Assembly (NCBI GenBank): GCA_019916065.1
Contig: CM034243.1
Span: 3,100,001 to 3,164,000, forward strand
Source: Vitellaria paradoxa
Taxonomy: Eukaryota; Streptophyta; Magnoliopsida; Ericales; Sapotaceae
DNA: 64,000 nt
Direction of reading: 5' to 3'
In this document: in pieces, positions 11,701 to 24,226 of the stretch
Layout: the number at the start of each line of letters is the position of its first letter
Numbering within the stretch: position 1 is the stretch's first letter
Program-made: the position numbers and the translations under genes
Notes under the pieces: model-generated
What the model was told of the DNA's origin: nothing
The model's input: only the letters and a program-made list of their open reading frames with translations
Databases searched by the model: none

Positions 11701-12439
11701 ATGGTAATTCCACACTAGGTTTTTTTTTTTTTTTTTGGGGTTTAATTTTTCATTTTTTGTTATTTATTGGATTTTCACGGTTTGTTTATTTTTGGAGTTG
11801 TTATTTATATGTTGTTGTTGGTTACTATTCGGACAGACCTGTAATTTTTGACATATTTATTATTTTTGAATAATTTACGGGATTGTTCTGTTCAGTTCAG
11901 TTCAGTTAGCACGCCGAGCATTTTAGCAGTGTTGGGGGCAAGTGATTAGCATACAGGGATGAACGTTGATTTTGGTCAACTTGTTATTGTTTTTAAAAAA
12001 GTCTTGGAAGTTGAGAATAGTCGTGCAAACGCTCGAATTGCAGGACTGGCCGACTGGGACTGTGGAGTCACGTGGGTATGTATCTGCGGTGGGCCCACTA
12101 TTTATTAATGGCGGATTTGATATTGTGGGAAGTAACAACTTCACAAATTTGGGTTCAAAAAGATTGGGGTAAAAAAAATTCATTGCAATGGTTACGGTAA
12201 AAAAAAAAAAATGAATGGCTGATATTTTTTTTTTTATTCTAATGATATATAGTTTTTAATATTTTATATTAATTGTGTTCTAAATAAATTTTTTAATTTT
12301 TAATTTTATTTTAAAAATAAATTTAATTAAAATAAATTAGACCATTGAATTAAATGTAAAGAAATTTTAATCTTTCATTTTTCATTGTAGTGAATTTTTT
12401 CATTATAGCATCCTCGAACCCTTACGAATTTAATATTTT

Positions 12440-12600
12440 GTGAGTGTTTAGAGTAACAAAAATGAGATAAAATAAGATAATTTATAAGTTTGTAATTTAT
12501 ATAGGATAATAAGAAGTAATAATTTTAAAAAATATTTAGAACCTTTTAATATTTTTAAGTATTTTTTATTTCATTAAACACAAAAAAATAAATTTGTAAC
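12440..12600 (+). mobile_element. M1 inverted-repeat element, + orientation
   Basis: Contains GAGATAAAATAAGATAA followed by TTTATAAGTTTGTAATTTAT, the M1 core. Starts GTGAGTGTTTAGAGTAAC. The right end is degraded. Confidence 0.5.
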
Positions 12601-12753
12601 TTAGGGGCCGTTGGATGAGGGTAAAGCAACCTCTCAAAAATTTTGTTCGTGAGTCATGCGTCTTTCACTTGGTTTGGCAGCTTGGCAGCTAAATGTGCCT
12701 CCCCTCTTCCCCGATTTTCATTTTGCGCCGTATTAAATTTAGTTTCCGTGGGA

Positions 12754-12795
12754 GGATAATTTTTAGCTAGGGTTTGGGCTAGCTAAAAATTATCC
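12754..12795. repeat. Perfect 17-bp inverted repeat with 8-base loop
   Basis: The left arm GGATAATTTTTAGCTAG (12754-12770) and right arm CTAGCTAAAAATTATCC (12779-12795) are exact reverse complements around GGTTTGGG. A related segment occurs again near 13262-13278, so this is probably part of a fold-back transposon. Confidence 0.85.
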
Positions 12796-14131
12796 TTCTT
12801 CAAGTGGATAAATTTTGGATATTTTTAACCTTCGTTAATGATATTATTAACTTGATTAAAATAAATATAATGCTAATAAAAAAAATAATAGATAGGCCAA
12901 CAAATCAAAATAAACATAATTAAAAAAATTAGATAATAATCAACTATTCAAAAGTACATATTTAAAAAAAATTTAAATAAATTTATAAAAAATTAAATTT
13001 TCAATGAAATAAATAATATAACTTCAAATTGTCTAAAAATAATTAAATAGAGTGGGTTTTACAATTTAATATTTAATTTAATAGGTAGCCAAGTTAAGGA
13101 CACCATAAAAGCAAAAGAGTCATTTAATTGATTTTTCTATCTTTCACCCCCTCTTATTTATAAAATATTCAAACTAAGTCAAAAGTTATCCCCTTTTATA
13201 AACATCACATCAATGTAGGCCAACTCTTTAAAAATAATACCCTCTCTTATCTTATATCCCTGCTAAAATTTATCTCCTAAAATTTTAACACCGTCCAATC
13301 GAGTCCTGAAAAGTAACTTATGATATTTTTTTCCCAGTAGAAGTTACCGAAAAAAAAAGATTGTGTTACCAGATGTGACTTGAACTTTTCTAGGACCAAT
13401 TATGATATGAAGCAACCCAAGAAAGAGCAAAGGTGTGTTTGAGATCGTGTTTTACTTAATTTTTTTGTTTTTTCTTGAAAGAAAATTTTGAAAAGGATAA
13501 CGTGGTTTTAGATGAGTGAAAAAGGGAGAGAAGGAGGAAAATATGTTAGGCTGAGTGAAAAATGAAACGAAGTAAATAAATATATATATATATATATATA
13601 TATTATAATTTAATTTTTAAATTAAAGTTATTTTTAAAAAGGATGGGTTCTATTTTTAAAAATTTTAATCATGCGTGCTCTTTTTTTTCTCTCCTCTTTT
13701 TTTTTTTTTCTCCTCACTTTTCTTCTCAAATTTAGTTTTGAAAGATAAAAATGGGTGGACTCTACTTTCATTTTTCTTTCTTTTTATTTTTTTTATTTTT
13801 TTATTCAAATAATAAAAACAAAATATTATCTTTTTTTCTTTTTCCTCCTTATTTTTCATCTCACCAAACGTATACGTAATTTTTAAAGTATTTTTAAAAA
13901 ACGCACTTGACGAAAAACAACGAAATGCCGATTCTTTCACAAATAAAAAAGCGTAAATTGTACTTTATTCTATTTTAATGTACTCCGATCTTATTTTAAA
14001 ATTTTTATGCTTTTAATTGCAACAAATCAATTTCTTTCTCCACACGGTTGGCGTGCTCACCTGACTTCAATGTTTGGCCGGCCTTTGCATTCATAATAGC
14101 TGTAACGCCAAGGGTTGGGGAAATCGTAGAC

Positions 14132-15115
14132 TCCGTTTAATAATGTTTTTATTTTTTATTTTTTTTAAATTTTGTAAATGAGTAATAGAAATATGTTGGT
14201 TAAATTTATTTATATTTTTTTATTTCCAAAAAAATGAGAACTTAAATAAAAAAAACAAAAACAGTGAAAAAATATATTTTCACTTTTTTTTTCTATTGTA
14301 AATATTTTGTCAATTATAATGTTTTGTCTATTTTTATTACATCACGTTAAAATAAATTATTTTATTCAAATATTTTATTAAATCAAAATTATTTTTAATT
14401 GATAATATAATTAATTTAATATGTAATATTTATTATTAATTTATTTCTAATAAATAATTAAATTAAATTAGTTAATTTAATTAATAGGAAATATATATTA
14501 TTAAATTATTTTTAATAAATCATAAAATAAAATATATTGATTTAATTTAATAATTAATTTAAAATAATTAATTTAACTAATATTAAATATATATTATCAA
14601 ATTAAATATATTAATTAAATTATTTTTAACAAATATCATAATTAAATTATTTAAATTATTATGAAATATATTTTATTCAATTATTTTTAGAATAATATAA
14701 TTAAATTATAATTAATATATTTTATATTTACTGTATTAAATGATATAATACTTATATTTTATTCAATTATTTTTAATAAATAATATAATTAAATTAAGTT
14801 AATATAAAATATATTTATTAAATTCAACTAATTTTTAAAAATAATAAAATTAAATATTTTATGAAAATAAAAAATTAGTAATTGTAAAAAAATTTGTATT
14901 TCTAAACGTAGTTTTAATTTTTATCTAAAAAAACGATAAAAAAACAGAAAATATAAATATATAAACTGAAAGTAAAAGATAAGTAATTATAAATAAAATT
15001 GTATTCCCAAACGTAGTTTAAGTTTTCATCTAAAGAAAAAGATAACAAAAAATAAAAAATAAAAAAAATAAATATATAAATGCAAATAGAAAAATGACAG
15101 CGTTACCAAATGACC
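14132..15115 (+). mobile_element. Long AT-rich TIR element, copy 1
   Basis: About 984 bp of over 80% AT sequence. It begins CCGTTTAATAATGTTTTT and ends GACAGCGTTACCAAATGA; the reverse of the end reads TCATTTGGTAACGCTGTC, so the termini are related inverted repeats. The inside matches 35838-36744 in reverse orientation over most of its length, including distinctive pieces such as TTTGTCTATTTTTATTA. No coding capacity, so it is non-autonomous. Confidence 0.7.
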
Positions 15116-16123
15116 TGCAATATTCTATTTTTCTTTTATCATACTTTTTGTACTGAAAATTATAAATAGATTAAAATCTTTAATTTTCATTTGGAAATTA
15201 GATATAAATGAACTTTTCATAACACCATTACAAAATATGAAAATTAAATCTCAACAAGTTAAAAATATTTATATAACAAATCAGGTCATTAATTTGACAT
15301 ATATATATATATATATATATAATGGTTAAGATTACTTACTATTTGATCAATGATAGAGATTGTTTTGATTTTTTTTTTTTTTATCTTTTGTGCCTTTAGG
15401 CACGGAGAAATGTTAGTGCTACTATATATCACCCGCTTTGTGAATTACTAATTCAATGTGATTATTTTTATTGAGCATGAAATTGCATAGTCCACGGATG
15501 AAAAATCCAACCCCTTATCCCTTATCCCCAAAATAATGCATATGTTTGTTTCAAGGATAAAATTTTAAGAAATAAATAATATCGAGCGATAACAAAAATA
15601 TATAACATGAAATTATATTTTTTTTGTATAAAATTATTTATGCTATGTTTTATTTGAGTTAAATAAAAATACGATCATAAAATATATTTAATTTAAACCG
15701 TTTGCACATATAAAGTCATTCAAGCTCTATTATGATATAAATAATTATCTCAGACGTTACGGACAAAATTGATTATTTGATGAAAGTTAGCTTGGTTGGA
15801 TAGTTTTCTATATTAGTCTTATTTAGTCATTAACTTTAAAATCTTATAAATTAATTGAGGTGCGCAAAATTAATTTAAACACCAACACCTAAATTATATT
15901 TATAAATTTAATTCAATTTTATAGCACCAAACAGCAAAGCAGTGGGTCGTACTATAAAAATTTCCAATCCTTCATCCCATCTTCCTCGAATTAATATATA
16001 TAACTCAATATAGTCTCAGTTCAAATATTATGAGTTATCTTCTTTCATTCATTTCGGTTATAAGTTATATTTTATCTGAGATCATAAAAAATTATATTTG
16101 ATTTAAATAGAAAGAACAACGTG

Positions 16124-16155
<32 letters not shown>

Positions 16156-16166
16156 CAGAATTACCT

Positions 16167-16318
16167 AAGGCATCGTTTGGTGTGCTAGAAAATACAAAAA
16201 TTTTCTGAAAAATTCTAAAAATCTCTAAAAATTATTCACTTTTTATCTCACTGCACGAATTACTAATCCATAACTTATTTCACTTTATCTCACTTTTTAT
16301 CAGTACAAACATACTTAG
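16167..16318 (-). mobile_element. M1 inverted-repeat element, - orientation
   Basis: Begins AGGCATCGTTTGGTGTG, contains CTTTTTATCTCACTGCACG then AATTACTAATCCATAACTTA, and ends CAGTACAAACATACTTA. About 150 bp. Confidence 0.65.
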
Positions 16319-16370
16319 GCGATCTTCTCTTAATTTTTTTTTTTTGGGTTGAGTGTTGGAATTGAAAACT

Positions 16371-16512
16371 ATGGCACCGTTTGGAGCTCTAAAAACTTCC
16401 AAAAATTTCTATAAATCTCTATAAACTTTGTCACATCAAATTTTTTCTTTCACTGCACGCATTATAAACTCATAAATTTTCTCACTTTTTATCATTTCAA
16501 ACACACATTATA
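16371..16512 (-). mobile_element. M1 inverted-repeat element, - orientation
   Basis: Begins ATGGCACCGTTTGGAGCTC, has the CACTGCACGCATTATAAAC core and ends TTTCAAACACACATTATA. It lies about 50 bp from another M1 copy in the same orientation. Confidence 0.65.
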
Positions 16513-17166
16513 TGGATTTTACGAAAGTCAAGATGCAAGCACGGGGCTTGATTTGGATACCATGAATCAAATTTCGATTGTTTAGCGTATTTTTGTCCCT
16601 TTTTTTGTTGAAATTTAATTTTTTTTTTTTAGCTTATTGTAAGCCGGATGTGAAATTTTTATTTTTTAAATAATTTTTTTAATAAAACTGATTAACACGC
16701 TTAAAAATTACAACACAAAAAAATAAAATAAAATTTTAAAAAAGAAGATATATACAAACAAAAATAAGTTAAAAAATAAAACAAAAACCGATTATTATAC
16801 CCAAACCAACCTTGAAATATATAAGTTATAAATTTAATTTTTTTAGATTATTAAGAGTTAAAATTTGTTCTTTATGATTTTCTTAACATTATAGTTTAAT
16901 TTTTTAAGTATAAGGGATGTAATTAAGCCAATAAATGTATTGAAATATAGTAAGATTAAGCTTATTTACACTACAATAAAATTATTTTAAATTTATTTTT
17001 ATTTTTGTATTGAATAAAATCATACAATTACCTTCCCTTTTCTCATTTGATATTTTTTTATAATTTATTATTTGATGGAAAAAAAATAATAATTGTAAAA
17101 TTTTATTTGATGAAATAATAAAATTAAGTGCAAGAGTGAAAATATGCCTCGGTAATTTTAAGAGAT

Positions 17167-17310
17167 TTTAAGAGAGTATTTGATTGGTCAAAATTAACTA
17201 AAATTTATCAATTGTTATTAATTTTTTGATATTTTTTTCCAATCAAAATTTATCCCATATCTTTATATCAAATTTTTGTAAATTTTTGTCAATCAAACGC
17301 TCTAAACCAA
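17167..17310. mobile_element. Small TIR element unrelated to M1
   Basis: The left end GAGTATTTGATTGGTCAAAA and the reverse of the right end AGAGCGTTTGATTGACAAAA are clear inverted repeats enclosing about 140 bp without coding capacity. Typical of a MITE; target duplication not certain. Confidence 0.6.
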
Positions 17311-17667
17311 GAATTAGTCGATATAGATCCAAGTTGGCTCAAATATTGTAAATAAACAAAGGACCATTTGCAGTGATAAAATAAAATAATTTGTGAATTT
17401 TTTAAAATAAAAAATAAATAATTTTTAAAAATTTTAAAAAATTTTAAAAAAATTTGAGCGTTTTATACGAAAGCAAACGCACCGCAAATTAAAAAAAAAA
17501 CGCTCCCCAAGAATTACCTATTCATCGGGATAGTTCTCTCCCATCTGTTCCTCCTTCTCCATCATCTCCCACTGTCGTTTCCACAAGAACAATAAACTGC
17601 AAGTCGCAGCGCTCAAGCGAGCCACGAAGAGGAAGGGTTCAAACTTTGACCTCTGGGCTTCGTGCAA

Positions 17668-20600
17668 ATGGTAATTTTCATTGCAGTGCGGTATTTCATC
17701 GAACATATAATTTCAATCTATTTATTGTATTGAATATTTGGGCGATGGACTCGCCTTTGTGTGCTGGTTGCAGTCAGTGACTATTCACACCAATCTCGGA
17801 GACATCAAGTGCGAGATCGCTTGTGACGAGGTCCCCAAAACAGCCGAGGTTGGTAACCCCACCTTCACGACATCGCGTTTATCCTATGCCTGTTTCGAAT
17901 TATTATTACTACTACTTTTATTATTAGTATTATTATTTTTTTTTTCTGGGGGGTGTCGGGGAAGAAGAAGAAGAAGAAGAAAAAGAAAATTTGAAATCTG
18001 CGGTTCCATTGCGTATGTACAAAAGCTAGTCGTATTAGCTTCAGTTTGCTTGGTTATTTTGTCTTCGTTTTCTTGGGTGAAAAATTGGAACCTAAAAATA
18101 AAAAAAAAGGGGGTGCAAAAACGTTACAATTCGAAGGTTAAATGTTTGGGACTAATAGGTTTTGTTGAGTTTTGAAGGTTAAATGTTTATTTCTATTACT
18201 ACTTGCATTTCTCTGCAATCAATTGGCAGACTGGGATGAACTGTTTGTTGTACATTGGTTAACTTTGCTTTTGCAGATGAAAATTACAAGTTTTTATTAT
18301 TAGCGAGTGTAGAAAAAAAAAAAAAAAAAAGAGTTTGGATGTTTTTATGGCCATGATTCATGGTATTGAGTGAAATTGCAGTCCAAACTTATGCACCCGG
18401 ATGAAGGATCACGAGGAGATGGCTTTTAAAAGTGACCGGTTGTGTGTGTGTGCGCGCGTGTTTTCCCGGGGAGGTGGGGAGGGGGATCACTCCCCAAGCT
18501 TCAGGAACTTTTTGAGGTCTATTGTAATTTTGGCAGAAATTTTGAATACCCATAAGACTTGCCCCACCAATTTTTTATTCGAAAAACTGTTAATAGCCCT
18601 CATCTATAATTTTTCATCCTTGCCCCCATCAAGCATCAAATCTTAGATCCGTCCCTGCATTTTAATAACGGTGCCTTTTGTTCTAAACCTGCTTCTCTTA
18701 GCTGTGATTGTATTCTCTAGGGCATACTTTCCTCTGTGCTTAATTCTTGACTTGAATCGAGAAAGCTTGTTCTTGGTATTATTTAGATGATTACAAGTCT
18801 GCTATGTTAGGGTGGTTTTGTTTACTAGCCAAAGTTTTATGAAGCAGATAAGGAGCTGTTTGACTGTAAAGAAGGAAATGTGGTATAATTGGAAGTGTAA
18901 GATTGTTGTTTAGAGACCTTGATTTGAATGCATGTAGTAGAGAGTGAATGACTAAGAAAAGAGTTGGTGTCAAGAAGATCCGTAGACTTTGTTTTTGGAT
19001 AAATTGAAGAATGAGCCTTTTTCCCCCCAAAGGAGAAACCATTTGGTTTTTGCCGGCCTTTTTGTAAAAAACATGCTGGGTCTTTTGGACCCCCGGAGGT
19101 GATGGATTTATTGCTGGGGCCATTTTTTTTTTTGGGGGGGGGGGGGTGGGAATTGGGAGGTAGTAAGATATATCACTACAGCAATGGGTAGAAATGAGGT
19201 ATAACAAAACTGATCATTAGTTGAAGAATATGCTTTACTGGATCCTCATCTTTTAGATGTTATCTTAACTGATACAGACAATATTTACTGGAGTTCGCTG
19301 CAATTAATAAATTTCTCTACTTCTGTGATATACAAACTGCAAAGTTTCTTATTTGTTAAAAATAAATAAAAATAAATTGGTTTGCATTTGTTTTCTCTAG
19401 ATTGATAGCTGCATTTCATTGATTTGGGATGGGAAGTTTGGGTATGTTGCCAAAGTAGTGTTCCCTAGGAGCTTAAAGCTCCGATTGTTGGAGGCTTGGA
19501 GCACTGGGTGCTCAAATGGACAGACGGCCAAATCCTTATTAGTTGCTAGTTTATGGGGCTTTTTCATTTCCATGGTAAGCCCTTTTTTTTGTGCAAGGGT
19601 ATATTGTATTTTTTTTTGAGTAAAGGTTGCACCCTAGAGTAGGGGCAATCTGCTAAGGATTAACCGAAGAAAGCAAAATGTCTTACGGGAACCATTAACT
19701 TAAATTAAGAGGACATAGGCATTTCTTGAGAACAGCTCAACTACCATGTAGAAAGAAATTGGATGGAGGGTATTGTAGAGAATATGTTACAGTTTGGGGG
19801 GGGCCAGCTTTTTCTGACTCAGTTCAGTTGTTCTTGCTAAGTTATTGATAGTTTATTCTGTTCGCCATCCTTGAAATAAACCTAGAGGATCATGCAGACA
19901 CACAATAAGCATTGTATACGCTAAAATATCTTGAAGCTTATTATTGGTGCCCTTACATGCTACTCCTGGTCCTTATGGTTGCCCTTTGTACTCAATACGT
20001 GCTGGTACCACCAATCAAAGCCATTATGTTCTAAATGTGTTTCTTCAACTGACCTTTCCATGACCCACAAATGTAGATTTGGGATTGTTGGTTTAGTGTC
20101 ACTAACATCTCGCTCTCTCTCGCTCTTTCTCTGTCTCTCGTTATTGTTTTATTTGCAAGTACTGAGTCTGCCCAATTAAATTTTCATATAAATATTGAGC
20201 AATTGCGATCATATTATATCCTCGTGTTTCTAGTGATCAAGTGATTCTAAACTAATTTCGCATGAGAGCTTCATATTAATTCACTCACCATTTGCTTCTT
20301 GCAATTTAGCACGTAATGTATCTTTACTGAAAATTTTCTTTATTATTTTTTGTTATTATTGTTTAGTTTTATTATGCATTTTCGAAGCCTGTAGCATAGG
20401 TGATTGTAGTGGAAGCATTTGCTCAAGCTGTCCAATCATATTGTGGGATTGGTTTTTAGACCATTGGTTTTCTTACCGTATGCTTTTAACTTTGTGTGTA
20501 CTTGGTTTGAATTCAGAATTTTTTGGCACTATGTGCCAGTGGCTATTATGATGGCACCATATTCCACCGAAATATAAAGGGTTTTATGATCCAAGGTGGA

Positions 20601-21971
20601 GACCCAACGGGCACAGGAAAAGGAGGGACTAGTATATGGGGCAAAAAGTTCAATGATGAGATAAGAGAGTCTCTCAAGGTAAATTGATAACAATTTCTCA
20701 GGGTATTGGTATTTGCCTTTTGCTCTCATCTCTGTAGCAGCTATAGTCTCTCTGAGCTGTAGACAGATCTGAACTTTTAAACTTCTATGGCCATGGAGAC
20801 TTTTACATAAATTGGGCCCAAGACATGCTTGCATAAGAAATACTATTTCTGATTCCACCATGTGTTCTTGTTATGTCTTGAATATTATTGCAGTGTGACA
20901 AATTCCCGAATGTTGGATAATATGTTAATTGATTGGTTCTAGTTTGCAGTGTTAACCTGACTTCGTTATTTGGCCCTTCTTCCAGCACAATGCAAGGGGT
21001 GTAATGTCAATGGCCAATAGTGGCCCCAACACTAATGGAAGCCAGTTCTTTATATCGTATGCGAAGCAACCACATCTCAATGGATTGTACACTGTTTTCG
21101 GCAAAGTGATTCATGGGTTTGAAGTCCTTGATCTCATGGAAAAGGTGCATTTGCCTTGTTGCTGACTGAAGTCTGTTCTTTTTCATAAGCTGGGAGCATA
21201 CAATTTACATCACTTATAAAGATCATCTTTTAATCACCAATGAGTATCTAAACAAGGTTCATAATTGACGGGTGTTCGGGGTTTTGGGATGTTTATTTTT
21301 ATTTGTTATTATTTATTTATTTGTTTTTTTTTGGGGGGGGGGGGGTCATGGCAAATTGTTAGGATTGGAGCAAAGTTTTTTCCTCTAATCTTGACCGTTT
21401 GTCATGAGTTCCTGAACTCATTCCAACCCCCCTCCCAAACAAAGCCAAAAAGAAAAGGATTATCCAAACAAGGCTTGTTTCTTAATTTGACTATGGCCAT
21501 CATGGTTCAAAGTCGTGGTCATCTGACCATATCTCATACCATGGCGGATCATATATTAGCGAGATATCGGAAAACGGCGAATTATCACCCAATTTGCTAG
21601 AATATCAGGCGATATATTAGGAAATAAGGTGATGTCGGCTCAATTTTTTTATTTGACCCTTTTGAATTGTCTAATTAGCTAATCGTTACGTATCACCCAA
21701 TACCATGACACAACGCCACAACTGCATTAAAAATTAGGTGGCCAAGATGCTTGTGCGACGACTTCTTTCTTTGAACCATGATCGCCATGAGTGTGCTGTG
21801 CTTCTAGATACAGTGCTTGAGGAGTCTGTTGACATAAGTTCATGGTATAATAATTTGTTCACTAACTTAGTTCTGTGGCTTATGCAGACTCAAACAGGAC
21901 CAGGGGATCGACCTCTTGCAGAAATCAGGATCAATCGAGTGACAATACATGCTAACCCACTCGCTGGCTAG
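17668..21971 (+). CDS. Cyclophilin (peptidyl-prolyl isomerase), CYP18-1 / PPIL3 type
   Basis: Single-domain cyclophilin; the animal counterpart PPIL3 is found with the spliceosome, so a nuclear role is likely by homology. Exons: 17668-17670 (ATG only), 17774-17848, 20517-20678, 20986-21144, 21888-21971; total 160 aa, the length of Arabidopsis CYP18-1. The frame of exon 2 has no ATG of its own, while CAAATG|GTAATT upstream supplies one in phase, and no earlier ATG is seen in the leader from 17518. Visible motifs: [14 protein letters not shown] with active-site Arg44, NGSQFFI with Gln100 and Phe102. The position of the cyclosporin-contacting Trp of CypA is His110 (QPHLNG), as in other PPIL3-type proteins. 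Intron 2 is 2.7 kb; intron 4 carries a repeat. Confidence 0.93.
18400..18660. repeat. Probable transposon remnant in cyclophilin intron 2
   Basis: A GGGGAGGTGGGGAGGGGGAT stretch is followed by a segment ending AGATCCGTCCCTGCATTT, a terminus style shared with many plant DNA transposons and with sequence near 56636-56650. No complete element could be drawn. Confidence 0.3.
21545..21745 (+). repeat. Dispersed repeat R3, copy 1 (cyclophilin intron 4)
   Basis: Matches 45848-46000 in order and orientation: TAGCGAGATATCGG, AATTTGCTA, a TCTAATTAGCTAATCGTTACG block, and GCATTAAAAATTAGGTGGCC. Probably remnants of one transposon family; the source element is unknown. Confidence 0.55.
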
Positions 21972-22313
21972 GCTTTTCTAAAGGATTTGTGAACTGTGGT
22001 TGTAAGATTGCTCATGTAGAATGAGTAGTTCTGTGATGGTGGTAAAAGAATCCCACTTTTTTTAGTTACATTATTTTTTTTTTCATTTGCAGTTGGGGAC
22101 TTGGAGCAGATGGTATATTGGAAAGTAGGAAAAAAACGAAATATATCGAGGGTGACTTGCAAAATTATGTGCGACGAAACTTAATAGATTTTCAATATTT
22201 ATTATTATTTTTGTGTCGTGTAATTCTCAACTCATTATTTTGTGCTGAGCTATTCCTAATTCGAATTCGAAATGAAACCCAAATTTAATTTTGATTTATC
22301 ATTAATTAGGATA

Positions 22314-22464
22314 TAGGCTCCGTTTGGGTTGGTAAAAATTTTTGAAAAATAGTAAAAAATATTGAAAAACTCTAAAATTTATTTTTTTTATCTTACTGTA
22401 CGAATTACGAACTCACAATTTATTTTATTTTATTTCATTTTTTATCATTCCAAATGCATCCTAT
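22314..22464 (-). mobile_element. M1 inverted-repeat element, - orientation
   Basis: Begins GGCTCCGTTTGGGTTGG, contains TTACTGTACGAATTACGAAC and ends TTCCAAATGCATCCTATA. About 150 bp, intergenic. Confidence 0.65.
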
Positions 22465-23189
22465 AGTTGAAATTGATGTGCAAATTTTGTTCTAAAACTT
22501 ACTTAGAATGAACGTGAACTGATTTGTACGCATATGGTGTTGAGATGATTGGATTTAAGTATAAATTGAAGTCAAGGAACTGGAAACAGGTGTTGATGAA
22601 CTAGATAAAGCTAGGAACTTATCTTTTTGTGAACCGTTTGATCTTTACGTACGTGAAATAAGAGCTATTGATTTAGGAAACTTATTAACCCAAATTTAAC
22701 TCATTATTGCACTTTGTAAAGGTCTTTCTGGATTGGATTATAATCTCACTTTTTACTGCATAATTAGTTGGATGCTCGCGCTATAATACGAGCTTTTATA
22801 ATATATTTAAGTTTAAAATAAATGAAAAATAGGCTGTTAACCTGTGAAATTGATTACCATAAATATAAAATTTAACGGACAAACATAAATTTTGTAAAAG
22901 TAATTGTGATGAAAAGACAAAAATCTTTCACGGTAAAAAAGAAAAAAAATAATAAATACTCTACAATAAATTAACCAATTTCAATCCTATCATGAGAATT
23001 AGTAAGAAAATGTCAATCGGATATAAACACCTACCAAGATTGTATAAAAATAGTTACAAGCAAAATACAATAAAAAAGTCAAGACACGTTACCACAATAT
23101 GCGATGCTTGTTAATTGGGAAGTAGTAGGTTTAGCAAAAAAATAAATAAAAAAATGATGTCCTAACAAATTTAATCAATTTTAAATAAA

Positions 23190-23327
23190 CAATCAAGCAA
23201 TAGAGCACGGCTCTTTGGCCGACTGGCAGATGGCCCACTTTGCCTGCTCACCCACTCGGGTTCAACACCCCAGTGTGTTTCCCTCCCCACTTACCTATTA
23301 AAAAAAATAAAAAACATTCAAGCAATA
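23190..23327 (+). mobile_element. Short tRNA-derived SINE with target duplication
   Basis: The 112-bp body (23203-23314) has an A-box-like TGGCCGACTGG (23216-23226), a perfect B box GGTTCAACACC (23259-23269) and an A-rich tail. CAATCAAGCAATA before it and CATTCAAGCAATA after it differ at one base, fitting an ageing target duplication. It is not a working tRNA gene because no cloverleaf can be closed. Confidence 0.75.
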
Positions 23328-23549
23328 AATCAATCACAATTGTGGAAAAAAGTTAAAAGCCCTTATCCAAGAAAAAGTGAATTGAGGAGAATGAATAAAT
23401 CAATTACAAGTATAGAAAAGAGACAAGACCCTTATTCGAAAGAAAGTGAATGGAGGAGAATGAAATGAGGTAAAATAATTAACCTTGCTTGAGAGGAGAG
23501 TGGAATAAGAGAGTTGAGGAAAATAGTTATCTCTTATTCATTTCTATTA

Positions 23550-23690
23550 AGGTGTTGTTTGGAGTTTTAAATTTTATTAAAAAATATTAAAAATTTTTAA
23601 AAGTTATCTACTTTTTATCTTATTACATAAATTATGAATTTACAACTTTTATTGAATTTTACTAACTTTTTGTACTCTAAGTGCATCCTA
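23550..23690 (-). mobile_element. M1 inverted-repeat element, - orientation (degraded)
   Basis: Begins AGGTGTTGTTTGGAGTTTT, has the CTTTTTATCTTATTACATAA core and ends GTGCATCCTA. More diverged than the other copies. Confidence 0.5.
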
Positions 23691-23814
23691 GGTCAAATTT
23701 GGTTCAAGGAGAGTAGGTGTAAAACAAATTGATGTAAATTTATTCAACATAAATTTATTATTTCATCCTTAATATTTTTATTTATTTTTAAAAGAATAAA
23801 TAATGTGATATATA

Positions 23815-23926
23815 ATGGGAGTGTTTGGAGTGACAAAAAGTGGCTAATTTGTGAGTCCGTAATTCATACAATAAGATAAAAAAATGAATAACTTTTAGAG
23901 ATTTTTAGAAAATTTCATCGTTTTAT
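23815..23926 (+). mobile_element. M1 inverted-repeat element, + orientation (3' truncated)
   Basis: Begins ATGGGAGTGTTTGGAGTGAC, contains TTGTGAGTCCGTAATTCATA, then loses similarity before the expected right end. Confidence 0.55.
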
Positions 23927-24218
23927 AATATCGCGTCAAAAAAATTCTATATTTAATGTGATATATTTTAATAAATATAATAGTATGTTTAATTATATTA
24001 TTTACATTTTTTTTTTATTTTCAAAGAAATAATCTTTCTCCCTTTCTCCACATTCCCTGCCCTTTCCTTCCCCTAGTTCCGTTCCAAACAAGGACCGGGA
24101 AAAACAGAGAAATTGATACCCACAAATTTGAGTTCTCTTCCCTCAAATTATATGTTCTCTTCGGCATCCCTCACGTTGATGCCCTCTTCCCACAAAACCC
24201 CTAACTGAACAAGTGACT

Positions 24219-24226
24219 AGGGTTTT
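24219..24226 (+). promoter_or_regulatory. Telo-box-like motif upstream of the FHA gene
   Basis: TAGGGTTT (reverse AAACCCTA) lies about 140 bp before the FHA start codon. This motif is frequent near the start of plant growth and cell-cycle genes. Function is inferred from sequence only. Confidence 0.3.

Larger units (their letters stand above)
11701..17667. other. Intergenic region between FLA and cyclophilin genes, transposon-rich
   Basis: No gene found in 6 kb. Contents: FLA 3' UTR, M1 copies (12440-12600, 16167-16318, 16371-16512, weak one at 17364-17488), a 17-bp perfect hairpin (12754-12795), a probable degraded TIR element (about 12603-13309), a long AT-rich element (14132-15115), another TIR element (17167-17310), AT runs at about 13580-13602 and 15299-15320, and a GA run at 16132-16154. 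From 17500 the cyclophilin leader begins. Confidence 0.6.

Noticed and set aside
17738..18175. Frame reading into cyclophilin exon 2 from upstream
   Set aside because: It begins at TTG and runs through both intron 1 and intron 2 sequence; ATG at 17668 joined by splicing explains the start better.
23203..23314. tRNA gene
   Set aside because: A and B boxes are present, but acceptor and anticodon stems do not close and a poly(A)-like tail and target duplication mark it as a SINE.
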